A DNA stretch of 32,028 nucleotides, taken from NCBI GenBank assembly GCA_030525875.1, contig JAUNDV010000023.1, forward strand, positions 1 through 32,028. The letters are read 5' to 3'. The translations under genes and the position numbers were made by a program. This DNA is from Eubacteriales bacterium. Lineage in GTDB: Bacteria > Bacillota > Clostridia > Lachnospirales > Lachnospiraceae. The notes under the pieces are model-generated. The model did not search any database, had not been told where the DNA came from, and was given only the letters and a program-made list of their open reading frames with translations. This document shows, one piece after another, positions 8,610-16,570 of this stretch (within the stretch, counting starts at the first letter, position 1; every line of letters starts with the position of its first letter).

Positions 8610-9326
8610 TTATTTAATATTTTTTTTATCTTTTACTTTAGACCTTTTGTCGCTCTCTTCCTGCCTGAGCTTGTTGAGCACTGCTGTCTCCTGATTTGCT
8701 ATGTGCTTCTCTACAAGAACAAGTCCTTCTTCCAGGTCCTTTGCCTTAAAGCACCTGATCATCTTCTCATGCTCGTCGATAAGATTCTTGCGGTAGTTCT
8801 CATCCTTAAGATATTCCATCCTGTAACGATACATGTTCTCCTTGAGATTAAAAAGAAGCTCTTTCAGCTTATCATTGTCAGCTGCTTCATAAATAATAAA
8901 ATGAAATTCTTCATCAGAAGCTGCCATATCCACAATATTGTCATTGGCTACTGCCTTTACAAACTTACGCTCCACAGCTTCAAGCTTTTCTATTCCTGCC
9001 TCAGATATCTTTGTCATTGAAAGTGTAAATGCCAGCTTCTCAAGTGTCATGCGTACTTCCAAAACATCCTTAAGCATTTTCTCTGAAATTCCTGCTACTT
9101 CAGCTCCCTTTCTAGGAATCATCAGCACAAGTCCTTCTTTTTCTAGTTTTCTTATTGCCTCTCTTATAGGTGTACGGCTTACTCCCATCTTATCTGCAAG
9201 CTGTATCTCCATAAGACGCTCTCCCGGCTGAAGCTCGCCCTTTAAAATGGCCTGACGTAAAGTCGTGAAAACAAGGTCACGAAGTGGCATATATTCATTA
9301 AAATTAACTGTAAAATCTGAACCCAT
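8610..9326 (-). CDS. GntR-family (FCD/FadR subgroup) transcriptional regulator
   Basis: A protein of about 238 residues. The winged helix-turn-helix occupies roughly the first 75 residues, with GELQPGERLMEIQLADKMGV followed by SRTPIREAIRKLEKEGLV, the classic GntR recognition motif. A helical FCD ligand-binding domain follows, with metal-ligand-type Asp and His residues in ASDEEFHFIIY and IDEHEKMIRCF. I start it at 9326 because GGAAAGG lies 6 nt upstream; a longer frame to 9392 exists but runs through the promoter. It lies downstream of ispE on the same strand but has its own promoter. FCD regulators usually sense small carboxylic acids or sugar acids. The promoter geometry it shares with ptsG suggests a role in sugar uptake, which is inference. 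Confidence 0.9.
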   Translation of the reverse strand: MGSDFTVNFNEYMPLRDLVFTTLRQAILKGELQPGERLMEIQLADKMGVSRTPIREAIRKLEKEGLVLMIPRKGAEVAGISEKMLKDVLEVRMTLEKLAFTLSMTKISEAGIEKLEAVERKFVKAVANDNIVDMAASDEEFHFIIYEAADNDKLKELLFNLKENMYRYRMEYLKDENYRKNLIDEHEKMIRCFKAKDLEEGLVLVEKHIANQETAVLNKLRQEESDKRSKVKDKKNIK

Positions 9327-9363
9327 AAAATACCTTTCCAATGCTATCTTTAATCCAAATCTT

Positions 9364-9392
9364 ATTGTACTGAAATAAATACAATTTTTCAA
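9364..9392 (-). promoter_or_regulatory. gntR promoter with embedded TTGTA-N10-TACAA inverted repeat
   Basis: Minus strand: TTGAAA (9392-9387), 17-nt spacer, TACAAT (9369-9364). The inverted repeat TTGTA-N10-TACAA starts at spacer position 3 and ends inside the -10 box. The same arrangement, base for base in position, occurs at ptsG. This suggests a shared operator and probable autoregulation. Confidence 0.6.
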
Positions 9393-9468
9393 GACCTTTT
9401 TATAAAAAATTGTATTTTTATGTATTTTGTATACATATTTATTTTGGTATTTGCTTAGATATTTTCAG

Positions 9469-10374
9469 TTATTTTCTTGTTTCTGTTTCAATAACATCAG
9501 ATACTATATCATTCCATGCGCTTTTATTAAATTCTTCAAAGGCTCTGTGCATAGAAGCCTTATCTTCAAAAATGCCGAAAACAGTTGGTCCGCTTCCGCT
9601 CATCATTGCTTTTACTGCTCCGCATTCCAGCATTTTCTTTTCAATATCTTTTATCTCTGTTACATATTCAACTGTAACAAGCTCTAATATATTTCCCATA
9701 TTTTGAATAAGCTTGTCCACATCGCCGTTCTTTATCGCCTCATAACATAAAACAGTGTCAGGATGATCCTCCTTCTTTCTATTAGCTATATCGAGTCCTT
9801 CGTAAACGGCTTTTGTTGAAACTCCCCTTCCAGGCTTTACAAGGAGAATATCCAAGGCTGGAACTGAATCCAGCGGACTAAGTTTCTCTCCTATTCCTTC
9901 AGCAAGGCAGGTTCCTCCTATAATACAAAATGGGATATCTGCTCCGAGTCTTTTACCAAGGCGGCATAACTCTTCCCCATCTATATTGAGCTCAAACAGA
10001 CGGTTCATTCCTCTAAGCACAGCTGCTGCATCTGTCGATCCTCCCGCAAGCCCTGCCGCTGCTGGTATCCTCTTTATAAGCTCTATGCTTACACCTTCTT
10101 TAATGTCGTATTCTTCCATAAGAAGCTTTGCAGCCTTATAAGCTATATTTCTTTCATCGCAGGGAACTTCCTGCAGCTTATCAGAAACGACTCCTCTCTC
10201 ATCCTTTACCTCTAGCTCTATACCATGTCCTATCTTACTTAAAATAATTTCATCACACAGTCCAAGCTCCTGCATCAGCATGCAGACTTCATGATATCCA
10301 TCTTCATTTTTTCTTATAACATCAAGGCAAAGGTTTATCTTTGCATGTCCCTCTTCATGGATTTTATCCATCAT
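9469..10374 (-). CDS. ispE: 4-diphosphocytidyl-2-C-methyl-D-erythritol kinase
   Basis: A 301-residue GHMP kinase that phosphorylates CDP-methylerythritol with ATP in the non-mevalonate (MEP) isoprenoid pathway, in the cytosol. The N-terminal AKINLCLDV carries the substrate-binding Lys12. The glycine-rich ATP loop PAAAGLAGGSTDAAA is at 104-118 and the late motif SGSGPTVFGIF is near the end. Length is slightly above the usual 280-300. It starts at paired ATG codons behind TGAGGTTATAAAT. The L,D-transpeptidase lies upstream and the GntR regulator downstream on the same strand, an arrangement I recall from other Lachnospiraceae. The 222-bp gap to the transpeptidase holds hairpins and a possible tiny open frame. 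Confidence 0.96.
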   Translation of the reverse strand: MMDKIHEEGHAKINLCLDVIRKNEDGYHEVCMLMQELGLCDEIILSKIGHGIELEVKDERGVVSDKLQEVPCDERNIAYKAAKLLMEEYDIKEGVSIELIKRIPAAAGLAGGSTDAAAVLRGMNRLFELNIDGEELCRLGKRLGADIPFCIIGGTCLAEGIGEKLSPLDSVPALDILLVKPGRGVSTKAVYEGLDIANRKKEDHPDTVLCYEAIKNGDVDKLIQNMGNILELVTVEYVTEIKDIEKKMLECGAVKAMMSGSGPTVFGIFEDKASMHRAFEEFNKSAWNDIVSDVIETETRK

Positions 10375-10548
10375 ATTTATAACCTCAGCTTCTTCTTTAT
10401 TTCTGTCTTATGTTCATATTTTGTTTACAAACCTTTTAAATTATCTTCATTTAATACACATAAAACGGACATTTTTTATTTCTATACTGTAATTACAAAC
10501 AGCAAGTGCTGTTTATACAATGCTAATAAGATTTTTTCATAATACTTG

Positions 10549-10572
10549 CCCTGATGAATTTATTCATCAGGG
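10549..10572 (-). promoter_or_regulatory. Perfect 10-bp hairpin downstream of the L,D-transpeptidase
   Basis: CCCTGATGAA / TTCATCAGGG with a 4-nt loop. On the minus strand it is not followed by a T-run. A weaker hairpin (CTCCC/GGGGG) at 10576-10591 is followed by T6 on the plus strand only. On the minus strand GGGAGGAA precedes an ATG at 10567 that opens a 14-codon frame (10567-10523). It may be a weak terminator, or a translational control element over a very short open frame. Confidence 0.5.
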
Positions 10573-10596
10573 TTCCTCCCATTTATGGGGGATTTT

Positions 10597-11313
10597 TTAT
10601 TCTTCGGCATTTACTACTTTTATATAGGATTTGCCTTCTTCATAAAGTCTAAGCACTTCCTTCATATATTCTTCTTTAATAGCTATGCAGCCTGCAGTAT
10701 TTATACCTCTTTCACAATGTAAAAATAAAGCTGAGCCCTTATAAGGTGTTCCTTCTATATTATATCCTGTATCTATGGCATAGTCGTAGCAGGTAGTCAC
10801 ATCTATCAGATGCTCTGATTTGCTTTTATCAAAATCCTGATACTCGTCTATATTTACAAGCTCATTATATCTGTCTGACTCCGAATCCCCATCCCAGTAA
10901 TATCTCTCATCTAATTTAAGGTAGTTATCTGGAAATCCCTCTTCCTTATCTTTAATTCCAAAAGGTGTATTCATTTTGAAAAGTCCTATAGGAGTCTTGT
11001 CATCGCCCTCTTTTGTCTTGCCAAGCCCCTGTCTGCCAAGATATGCTTCATCTGTAGCGAAGACCAGCTCAAAGCTGTCCTTTAACTGACCTGCTTCATC
11101 ACACTCTCTCTTATATGCTGAAACCTTTGCCCTAAGTCCTTTTCCCTCCACTGTAACAAAGAGCTGTGTATCAGCAGGAAGAACTGTGTCTAAAGGTCCT
11201 GTTATAGTATTCATTTTCTCATCTGCATGACATGAAAATGACATCGTTAATGCTGCTGTCACAATAAATGCAGGTAAAGCTAAAAATGTCTTTTTTAATT
11301 TATTTATTCTCAT
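10597..11313 (-). CDS. Secreted L,D-transpeptidase (YkuD domain)
   Basis: A protein of about 238 residues. The signal peptide (MRINKLKKTFLALPAF onward, ending about residue 30) is followed by a YkuD/L,D-transpeptidase catalytic domain. The active-site stretch is LFLHCERGINTAGCIAI, with His199 and catalytic Cys209; the usual S-[HRN]-G-C is here T-A-G-C. Such enzymes make 3-3 peptidoglycan cross-links or attach proteins to murein outside the membrane, and resist most beta-lactams. I chose the start at 11313, with AAGGAG 9 nt upstream, over a longer frame to 11376 because it places the signal peptide at the N-terminus. The gene is divergent from the phospholipase-like gene and upstream of ispE. 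Confidence 0.88.
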   Translation of the reverse strand: MRINKLKKTFLALPAFIVTAALTMSFSCHADEKMNTITGPLDTVLPADTQLFVTVEGKGLRAKVSAYKRECDEAGQLKDSFELVFATDEAYLGRQGLGKTKEGDDKTPIGLFKMNTPFGIKDKEEGFPDNYLKLDERYYWDGDSESDRYNELVNIDEYQDFDKSKSEHLIDVTTCYDYAIDTGYNIEGTPYKGSALFLHCERGINTAGCIAIKEEYMKEVLRLYEEGKSYIKVVNAEE

Positions 11314-11451
11314 TATGTATGTCTCCTTATAAGCAATATAATTATTTATGCTTTGTTTATATTTATTAAGCACCATACTGTTTCCTTTGTGCTATAATCT
11401 GTATTATAACATATTTTTTATACTTTACAGCTTAAAGAAGGGGGCTTTTAT

Positions 11452-12435
11452 ATGCCTGGCTTTACATCTCATTATATAATTGGGCAAAAGGCCTTTTCAG
11501 ACCTTTCTGAATGCAGACTTAAAGAAATAATAGCAAAGCATACGGCTGTTTTTCATCTTGGAGTCCAGGGACCAGATATATTTTTTTATAACGTTCTGTT
11601 AGCAAGACACAGGAGTGCTAAAAATGTTGGTATAATTATGCACGAATTTCATGTAAATGAATTTTTCGACAATGCACTTATACATATATCTAATATAAAT
11701 AATAAAGAAAGCTTTGATACAGCTGTCGCCTATATCGCTGGATACATGTGCCACTATGTAAGTGACTCCATTATCCATCCTTATATATATGCCCGGATAG
11801 GCTATAAGCCACAGCAGAGCCGCAAAGAGCGTAGTCTTGTTAACAGTCTGCACTGCCAGCTGGAAAATGATATAGATGCCATACTTTTGCTAAGATATAA
11901 AAATAAAAGACCTTCAGAGTTCAAGCAGCATGAAACCTTCAGCATAAGTAAGTCTGAGGAAAACCATCTTGCTTCATTTTTATGCTCTACTATAAATGAT
12001 ACCTATTTTTCTGAAAGATTTGGAAATACCTACTGTATCACCAATGGAATAATAAAACGCTCGATATGGGCCATGAAGATGGGCTGCAAAACTCTTCAGG
12101 ATCCTAGAGAGTCCAAACGCCGCAAGATCAATTATATAGAAAATCTGGTTAAGGCCTCTCCTGTAGTATCAAATAAGCTTGTTACAAACAGCATAGCTGA
12201 TCTCAAACAGGCCATGAATATGGAACATGAACGTTGGAGAAATCCATGGGATACAAGCTTTGTATCTGATGCTTCTCTTCCTGAATTATTCCTTCGAACA
12301 GTCCGTAAGCTCAACGAAAGTCTGTATCTTTTTAATTACTACATTGAAGAATCTGATTTTCTTCCTCAAAATAAAAAAAAGCTGCTCGAAGTGCTAGGAA
12401 ATTACTCCTTCCACAGCGGACTTTTTGCAGGCTAA
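11452..12435 (+). CDS. Zinc-dependent phospholipase C-like protein (PF00882)
   Basis: A 327-residue protein with the hallmarks of the zinc-dependent phospholipase C fold: an N-terminal TSHYIIG (His7), GPD (Asp42), a His at 64, and HYVSDSIIHP (His101, Asp105, His109). These supply the metal ligands of the trinuclear zinc site in the family. No signal peptide is visible, so it is probably cytosolic. Clostridial proteins of this type are often annotated as zinc-dependent phospholipase C, but none of this subgroup has a known substrate that I can name. It has its own strong ribosome-binding site (AAGAAGGGGG) and terminator, is one of only two plus-strand genes, and is divergent from the L,D-transpeptidase. 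Confidence 0.85.
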   Translation: MPGFTSHYIIGQKAFSDLSECRLKEIIAKHTAVFHLGVQGPDIFFYNVLLARHRSAKNVGIIMHEFHVNEFFDNALIHISNINNKESFDTAVAYIAGYMCHYVSDSIIHPYIYARIGYKPQQSRKERSLVNSLHCQLENDIDAILLLRYKNKRPSEFKQHETFSISKSEENHLASFLCSTINDTYFSERFGNTYCITNGIIKRSIWAMKMGCKTLQDPRESKRRKINYIENLVKASPVVSNKLVTNSIADLKQAMNMEHERWRNPWDTSFVSDASLPELFLRTVRKLNESLYLFNYYIEESDFLPQNKKKLLEVLGNYSFHSGLFAG

Positions 12436-12439
12436 AAAA

Positions 12440-12477
12440 CAAAGAGTGCTAAGCCTTAACTGGCTTTACACTCTTTG
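12440..12477. terminator. Bidirectional terminator between phospholipase-like gene and oppF
   Basis: CAAAGAGTG...CACTCTTTG arms with an inner AAGCC/GGCTT, then CTTTTATTTT on the plus strand and GTTTTTTAGC on the minus strand. It separates convergent genes and serves both. Confidence 0.85.
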
Positions 12478-12512
12478 CTTTTATTTTGACTGATTTAATT
12501 TTGTTTGAATTT

Positions 12513-13490
12513 TCAAGCGTGAAGCTCTTTTCTGTATTCCTCTATTTCTTTTTTATTTCCATATATATAATGCTCATTTCCTAAGTCTGTCCATACTGGC
12601 TTATCTACAGAATAGTCATGAATGCTTTCATCATATATAAGTACATCCCTTTCATGCTCCAAAAGAGGATTCGGCATTGGAATAGCTGAAAGAAGTGCCT
12701 TGGTATATGGATGCAGAGGATGTTTAAACAGCTCCTCTGTTTCTGCCATTTCCACAAATCTTCCCTTATGTATAACAGCTATCCTGTCTGAAATGAATTT
12801 CATAACTGAAAGATCATGGGCTATAAAAAGATAGGTAAGTCCCTTTTCCTTTTGTAGTCGGTCAAGCAGGTTTAATACCTGGGCTCTTACAGATACATCA
12901 AGAGCTGATATTGGTTCATCTGCAATAATAAATTCCGGTTCCATTATAACTGATCTTGCTATACCAATTCGCTGTCTCTGTCCTCCGCTAAATTCATGCG
13001 GGAATCTGGAAGCAAATTCTGGCAGAAGTCCTACTGCCTCAAGACTCTTTTCTACGGCCTCATTTACTGTTTTATGATCAAGGCCCTTGTGTATATTTGT
13101 AAATCCCTCTGAAACTATATAGCTGACCTTTGCTCTCTCATTGAGCGATGCCATAGGATCCTGAAATATCATCTGTATTTCATTTGTAACCTTTTTGTCC
13201 AGTTCCTTGGAAATACTTCCTGATATACGCTCTCCCTTATAATAAATCTCACCCTTTGCTGCAGGATATATCCTTATAAGGGTTCTTCCTATAGTTGTCT
13301 TTCCTGAGCCTGACTCTCCTACTATACCAAAGGTCTCACCCTTATATATATCAAAGCTGACATCCTTTACTGCTTTGAATTTTTTCTTTCCGCTTCCGAA
13401 GTCCACACAAAGATTCTTTACAGATAAAAGTACCTCTTTATTATTGTCAGTAGCTTTATTGTTTTTGTTTAACTCTGTATTATTTTCCAT
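12513..13490 (-). CDS. oppF: Oligopeptide ABC transporter ATPase OppF
   Basis: A 325-residue ATP-binding subunit. Walker A is GESGSGKTT, the signature is EFSGGQRQRIGIAR, Walker B is FIIADEPISALD and the switch is IAHDLSV. The C-terminal HPYTKALLSAIPMPNP segment is typical of the OppD/OppF class. It pairs with OppD to power peptide import through OppBC. It begins 15 nt after oppD and is the last gene of oppABCDF, ending at the bidirectional terminator. In the B. subtilis ykf operon the equivalent ATPase is YkfD; the neighbouring ykfBC genes here suggest murein peptides among the cargo (inference). Confidence 0.95.
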   Translation of the reverse strand: MENNTELNKNNKATDNNKEVLLSVKNLCVDFGSGKKKFKAVKDVSFDIYKGETFGIVGESGSGKTTIGRTLIRIYPAAKGEIYYKGERISGSISKELDKKVTNEIQMIFQDPMASLNERAKVSYIVSEGFTNIHKGLDHKTVNEAVEKSLEAVGLLPEFASRFPHEFSGGQRQRIGIARSVIMEPEFIIADEPISALDVSVRAQVLNLLDRLQKEKGLTYLFIAHDLSVMKFISDRIAVIHKGRFVEMAETEELFKHPLHPYTKALLSAIPMPNPLLEHERDVLIYDESIHDYSVDKPVWTDLGNEHYIYGNKKEIEEYRKELHA

Positions 13491-13505
13491 ATGCTTCCCT
13501 CTTTA

Positions 13506-14543
13506 TCAAAGATGCTTAAGCTCTTTTAATTTTTTTATCTCCTCAGGCATCTCAACCTTTGGTGCTCTTTCATCCAACAGCCAGGTCTTTGCCTTGTGAG
13601 TTTCGCTTACCTTAAAGTAAGGCGGTCTTATCTCAAAATCTATCTTCAGCGCATGAGGATTTCGTGGAGCAAATGCATCTCCCTTTATTTCCTGATATAG
13701 ATTAGGAGGTGTTCCCTGTATGCTGTACAGCTTCTCTCCCTTTGTTCCAAGCTGAGGCATGGATGAGAGAAGTGCCCAGGTATATGGATGCTTAGGCTCG
13801 AAGAAAATCTCGTTTGCTGTTCCAACCTCTATAATATCTCCACCGTACATTATAGCGACTCTGTCTGCAACTGAAGCAACTACACCAAGATCATGAGTAA
13901 TAAATACTATAGTAAGATTATACTTTTTCTTCATGTCCTTAAGAACTCTTAAGATCTGTGCCTGAATCGTAACATCGAGTGCTGTTGTAGGCTCATCACA
14001 GATAAGTATCTTTGGTCTGCATGCTATCGCTATTGCTATAACAACTCTTTGTCTCATACCTCCACTAAACTCGTGAGGATATTGTCCATAACGCTTTTCT
14101 GGATTGCTTATACCTACATCGCTAAGATAGGTAAGTGCCTCTTTCTTTGCATCTTCCTTGGAAATCTTTCCATATTCTCTTATAATGATTGACTCCTGAA
14201 TCTGCTCACCTATTGTCTTAAGTGGATTAAGTGAGGTCATCGGCTCCTGCATGATCATGGCAATTTCATGTCCTCTTATTGGAAGCCATTCCTTTTCTGT
14301 CTTGAACTTTGCAAGATCCTTTCCCTCGTACATTATACTACCTTCAGGAATGAAACCATTATTTTCAAGAAGTCCGTTGAAGGTCTTTGTCAGTACAGAT
14401 TTACCTGAGCCTGACTCTCCAACAATGGCAAGAGTTTCTCCTCTGTATATGTCAAGTTCAACATTTCTTATAGCTGTAAGCACCTTGCCTCTGAGGCTGA
14501 ATTTCACGACCAGGTCTTTGATTTCTAAAATCTTATCTTCCAT
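13506..14543 (-). CDS. oppD: Oligopeptide ABC transporter ATPase OppD
   Basis: A 345-residue ATP-binding subunit. Walker A is GESGSGKSVLTK, the signature is EFSGGMRQRVVIA, Walker B is ILICDEPTTALD and the switch is ITHDLGV. The C-terminal oligopeptide/dipeptide transporter extension contains HPYTWALLSSMPQLG. It starts 9 nt after oppC and 15 nt before oppF. The last 60 residues are charged and less conserved. Its role as a partner of OppF is well established in the family; specificity comes from OppA and is not encoded here. Confidence 0.95.
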   Translation of the reverse strand: MEDKILEIKDLVVKFSLRGKVLTAIRNVELDIYRGETLAIVGESGSGKSVLTKTFNGLLENNGFIPEGSIMYEGKDLAKFKTEKEWLPIRGHEIAMIMQEPMTSLNPLKTIGEQIQESIIIREYGKISKEDAKKEALTYLSDVGISNPEKRYGQYPHEFSGGMRQRVVIAIAIACRPKILICDEPTTALDVTIQAQILRVLKDMKKKYNLTIVFITHDLGVVASVADRVAIMYGGDIIEVGTANEIFFEPKHPYTWALLSSMPQLGTKGEKLYSIQGTPPNLYQEIKGDAFAPRNPHALKIDFEIRPPYFKVSETHKAKTWLLDERAPKVEMPEEIKKLKELKHL

Positions 14544-14552
14544 TCTGCCTCC

Positions 14553-15575
14553 TTATATATGATTCTTAGGATCTGCTGCATCTGCAAATGCATTTCCTAT
14601 TATGTAAAATGATATAGTAACAAATGATACCACTACTGTTGGGAAAATAAGCTGGTATCTAAGGCTAGGACTCATCATGAGAGCTCTTCCCTCATTTATA
14701 AGGCTTCCAAGAGATGGAATATTTATAGGAAGTCCCAAGCCGATAAATGTAATAAATACCTCATTTCCTATTGCTGCCGGAACTGCAAGTGCCATCTGAA
14801 GCATTATAACTGATACAAGATAAGGAAGAAGGTTTCTTGTCATTATTCTTCCAAAGCCTGTACCTACGCATCTTGAGGCGAGATTGTATTCCCTGTCTCG
14901 AAGCATTATAACCTGATTTCTTATAAATCTTGCCATCTGTATCCAGCCTGTAAGACACATAGCAAAGATAAGTGTCTTTATACCCGGCTTCATTATATAG
15001 GATATAAGGATAAGAATTATAGTATTTGGAATATTATCGAGGACATTGTAGATTTCTGTAAATATCCAGTCAAGTTTTCTTACATATCCCCAGATTACTC
15101 CTACAACTATACCGATTGCAGCCTCTATAAGTACTACAGAAATACCTATCAACAGTGAGTTTCTTGTTCCTGCCCAGATTCTTGCCCACAGATCCTGACC
15201 AATAGAGTTAGTTCCAAACCAGAACTGCGCACAAGGAGCAACATTTCTATATCCTGCATTTGTGGCAGGGTCTATATTTACTGCATTTGGATCATACTGC
15301 CCCGGAAGGTATGGCTGTATAAATGTAAATATTAATAAAGCAAGTACAGCCCATACAAGAAATAGTGCAACCTTATTCTTCTTGAAGCTGTTAAATGTAG
15401 ATCTCCAATAGGAATAATTTGAATAAGCAACCTTTTCTGAAGCATTTTCATTGAAATCTGCAAAGGAAAAAAGTTCCTTTTCCTGCTCACTTGTCAGATT
15501 GTTGATATCATATTTGACCTGTTCCTCAACCTTATCCATAAGATCCTGGGAAAGTTTATGTCTTAATGCTGCCAT
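14553..15575 (-). CDS. oppC: Oligopeptide ABC transporter permease OppC
   Basis: A 340-residue inner-membrane permease. A hydrophilic N-terminal extension of about 65 residues precedes the first helix (about 70-88). Family features include FGTNSIGQDLWARIWAGTRNSL in the first extracytoplasmic part and the cytoplasmic EAA loop (YNLASRCVGTGFGRIMTRNLLP, near residues 228-249 by estimate), where OppD/F dock. The extension is longer than in E. coli OppC. Its ATG overlaps the oppB stop by 1 nt (TAATG), so the two are translationally coupled. Confidence 0.94.
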   Translation of the reverse strand: MAALRHKLSQDLMDKVEEQVKYDINNLTSEQEKELFSFADFNENASEKVAYSNYSYWRSTFNSFKKNKVALFLVWAVLALLIFTFIQPYLPGQYDPNAVNIDPATNAGYRNVAPCAQFWFGTNSIGQDLWARIWAGTRNSLLIGISVVLIEAAIGIVVGVIWGYVRKLDWIFTEIYNVLDNIPNTIILILISYIMKPGIKTLIFAMCLTGWIQMARFIRNQVIMLRDREYNLASRCVGTGFGRIMTRNLLPYLVSVIMLQMALAVPAAIGNEVFITFIGLGLPINIPSLGSLINEGRALMMSPSLRYQLIFPTVVVSFVTISFYIIGNAFADAADPKNHI

Positions 15576-16516
15576 TACCTTGTTCCCTCCTTCTTGGTAA
15601 GATTGATTCTAGGATCTATGATGGACATAAGTATATCTCCAAGTAAGAGACCTATAATACCTACAGTTGCGTAGATAAGTACTATACCCTGAATCATGTT
15701 ATTGTCTGATTTCTTAATTACATCTACTAAAAGTCCTCCCATACCCGGTATAGAATAGAGAGATTCAATATATATAGATCCTATAACAGTATTTAAAAAT
15801 GAAGTAGGTATGTACTGTACAAGTGGTACTACTGCATTTTTAAAGATATGTCCTGACATTATTTTCTTTCTGCTTACACCCTTAGCTGTGGCAAGCTTTA
15901 CATAGTCCTTTGTGCTTTCATCAACCATGTAACGTCTTACCCACATAGAGTAATATGCTATATTTCCAAGTGAAAGGGAGATTACCGGAAGTATCCAGCA
16001 TTTTATATTTGATGCATCAAAAAGAAGAGGAGTGCCAAGGGCCGTGGTACCATACAGCTGGATAAACAGATAATATACCAGCGCCGGCACTGCCTGTATA
16101 AATACAATAAATACCGTTCCCAGCTTATCTATCCATTTTCCTTTGTATTCTGCCATCGCTATGCCAAGAGGCATACCTATTATCATAGAAAGTACAAGAG
16201 CCATGCTTCCAAGCTTTATGGACACAGGCAGCTTTGTCTTTAAAATATCCCATACCGGAACATTTTTGCGGTAGCGTCTGGAGGTTCCAAGGTCACCCTC
16301 TAAAAGATCTCCAAAAAAATCTACTATCTGCTCAGGCATAGGTTTATCTAATCCCATTTCATGCAGACCGACCTCTATCTGCTCCTCCGTAAGCTTATCG
16401 AAGTTGTCAAAATACCCCTCAATAGGCATCTGTCTTACAAGCACGAAAACTACGGTAAGTATTATAGTTAATGTAATGATCGATCGTCCTATTCGTTTTG
16501 CCAGATATTTAATCAT
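15575..16516 (-). CDS. oppB: Oligopeptide ABC transporter permease OppB
   Basis: A permease of about 313 residues with about six membrane helices. It begins MIKYLAKRIGRSIIT, the family-typical N-terminus, and has an EAA loop DYVKLATAKGVSRKKI followed by hydrophobic segments. I start it at 16516, with AGGAG 4 nt upstream; a frame reaching 16552 would run through the intercistronic hairpin. It forms the translocation channel with OppC and follows oppA after a 54-nt gap containing a perfect hairpin. Confidence 0.94.
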   Translation of the reverse strand: MIKYLAKRIGRSIITLTIILTVVFVLVRQMPIEGYFDNFDKLTEEQIEVGLHEMGLDKPMPEQIVDFFGDLLEGDLGTSRRYRKNVPVWDILKTKLPVSIKLGSMALVLSMIIGMPLGIAMAEYKGKWIDKLGTVFIVFIQAVPALVYYLFIQLYGTTALGTPLLFDASNIKCWILPVISLSLGNIAYYSMWVRRYMVDESTKDYVKLATAKGVSRKKIMSGHIFKNAVVPLVQYIPTSFLNTVIGSIYIESLYSIPGMGGLLVDVIKKSDNNMIQGIVLIYATVGIIGLLLGDILMSIIDPRINLTKKEGTR

Positions 16517-16530
16517 AGATCTCCTAATTA

Positions 16531-16560
16531 ATTGGCTGTTGTCCAAAAACAACAGCCAAT
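16531..16560 (-). promoter_or_regulatory. Perfect 12-bp hairpin between oppA and oppB
   Basis: ATTGGCTGTTGT and ACAACAGCCAAT flank a 6-nt loop. On the minus strand it is followed by TAATTAGGAG, not a U-run. It probably protects oppA mRNA from 3' decay or acts as a partial terminator, giving more binding protein than permease, as is usual for ABC importers. Confidence 0.7.
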
Positions 16561-16570
16561 CTAAAAATAA

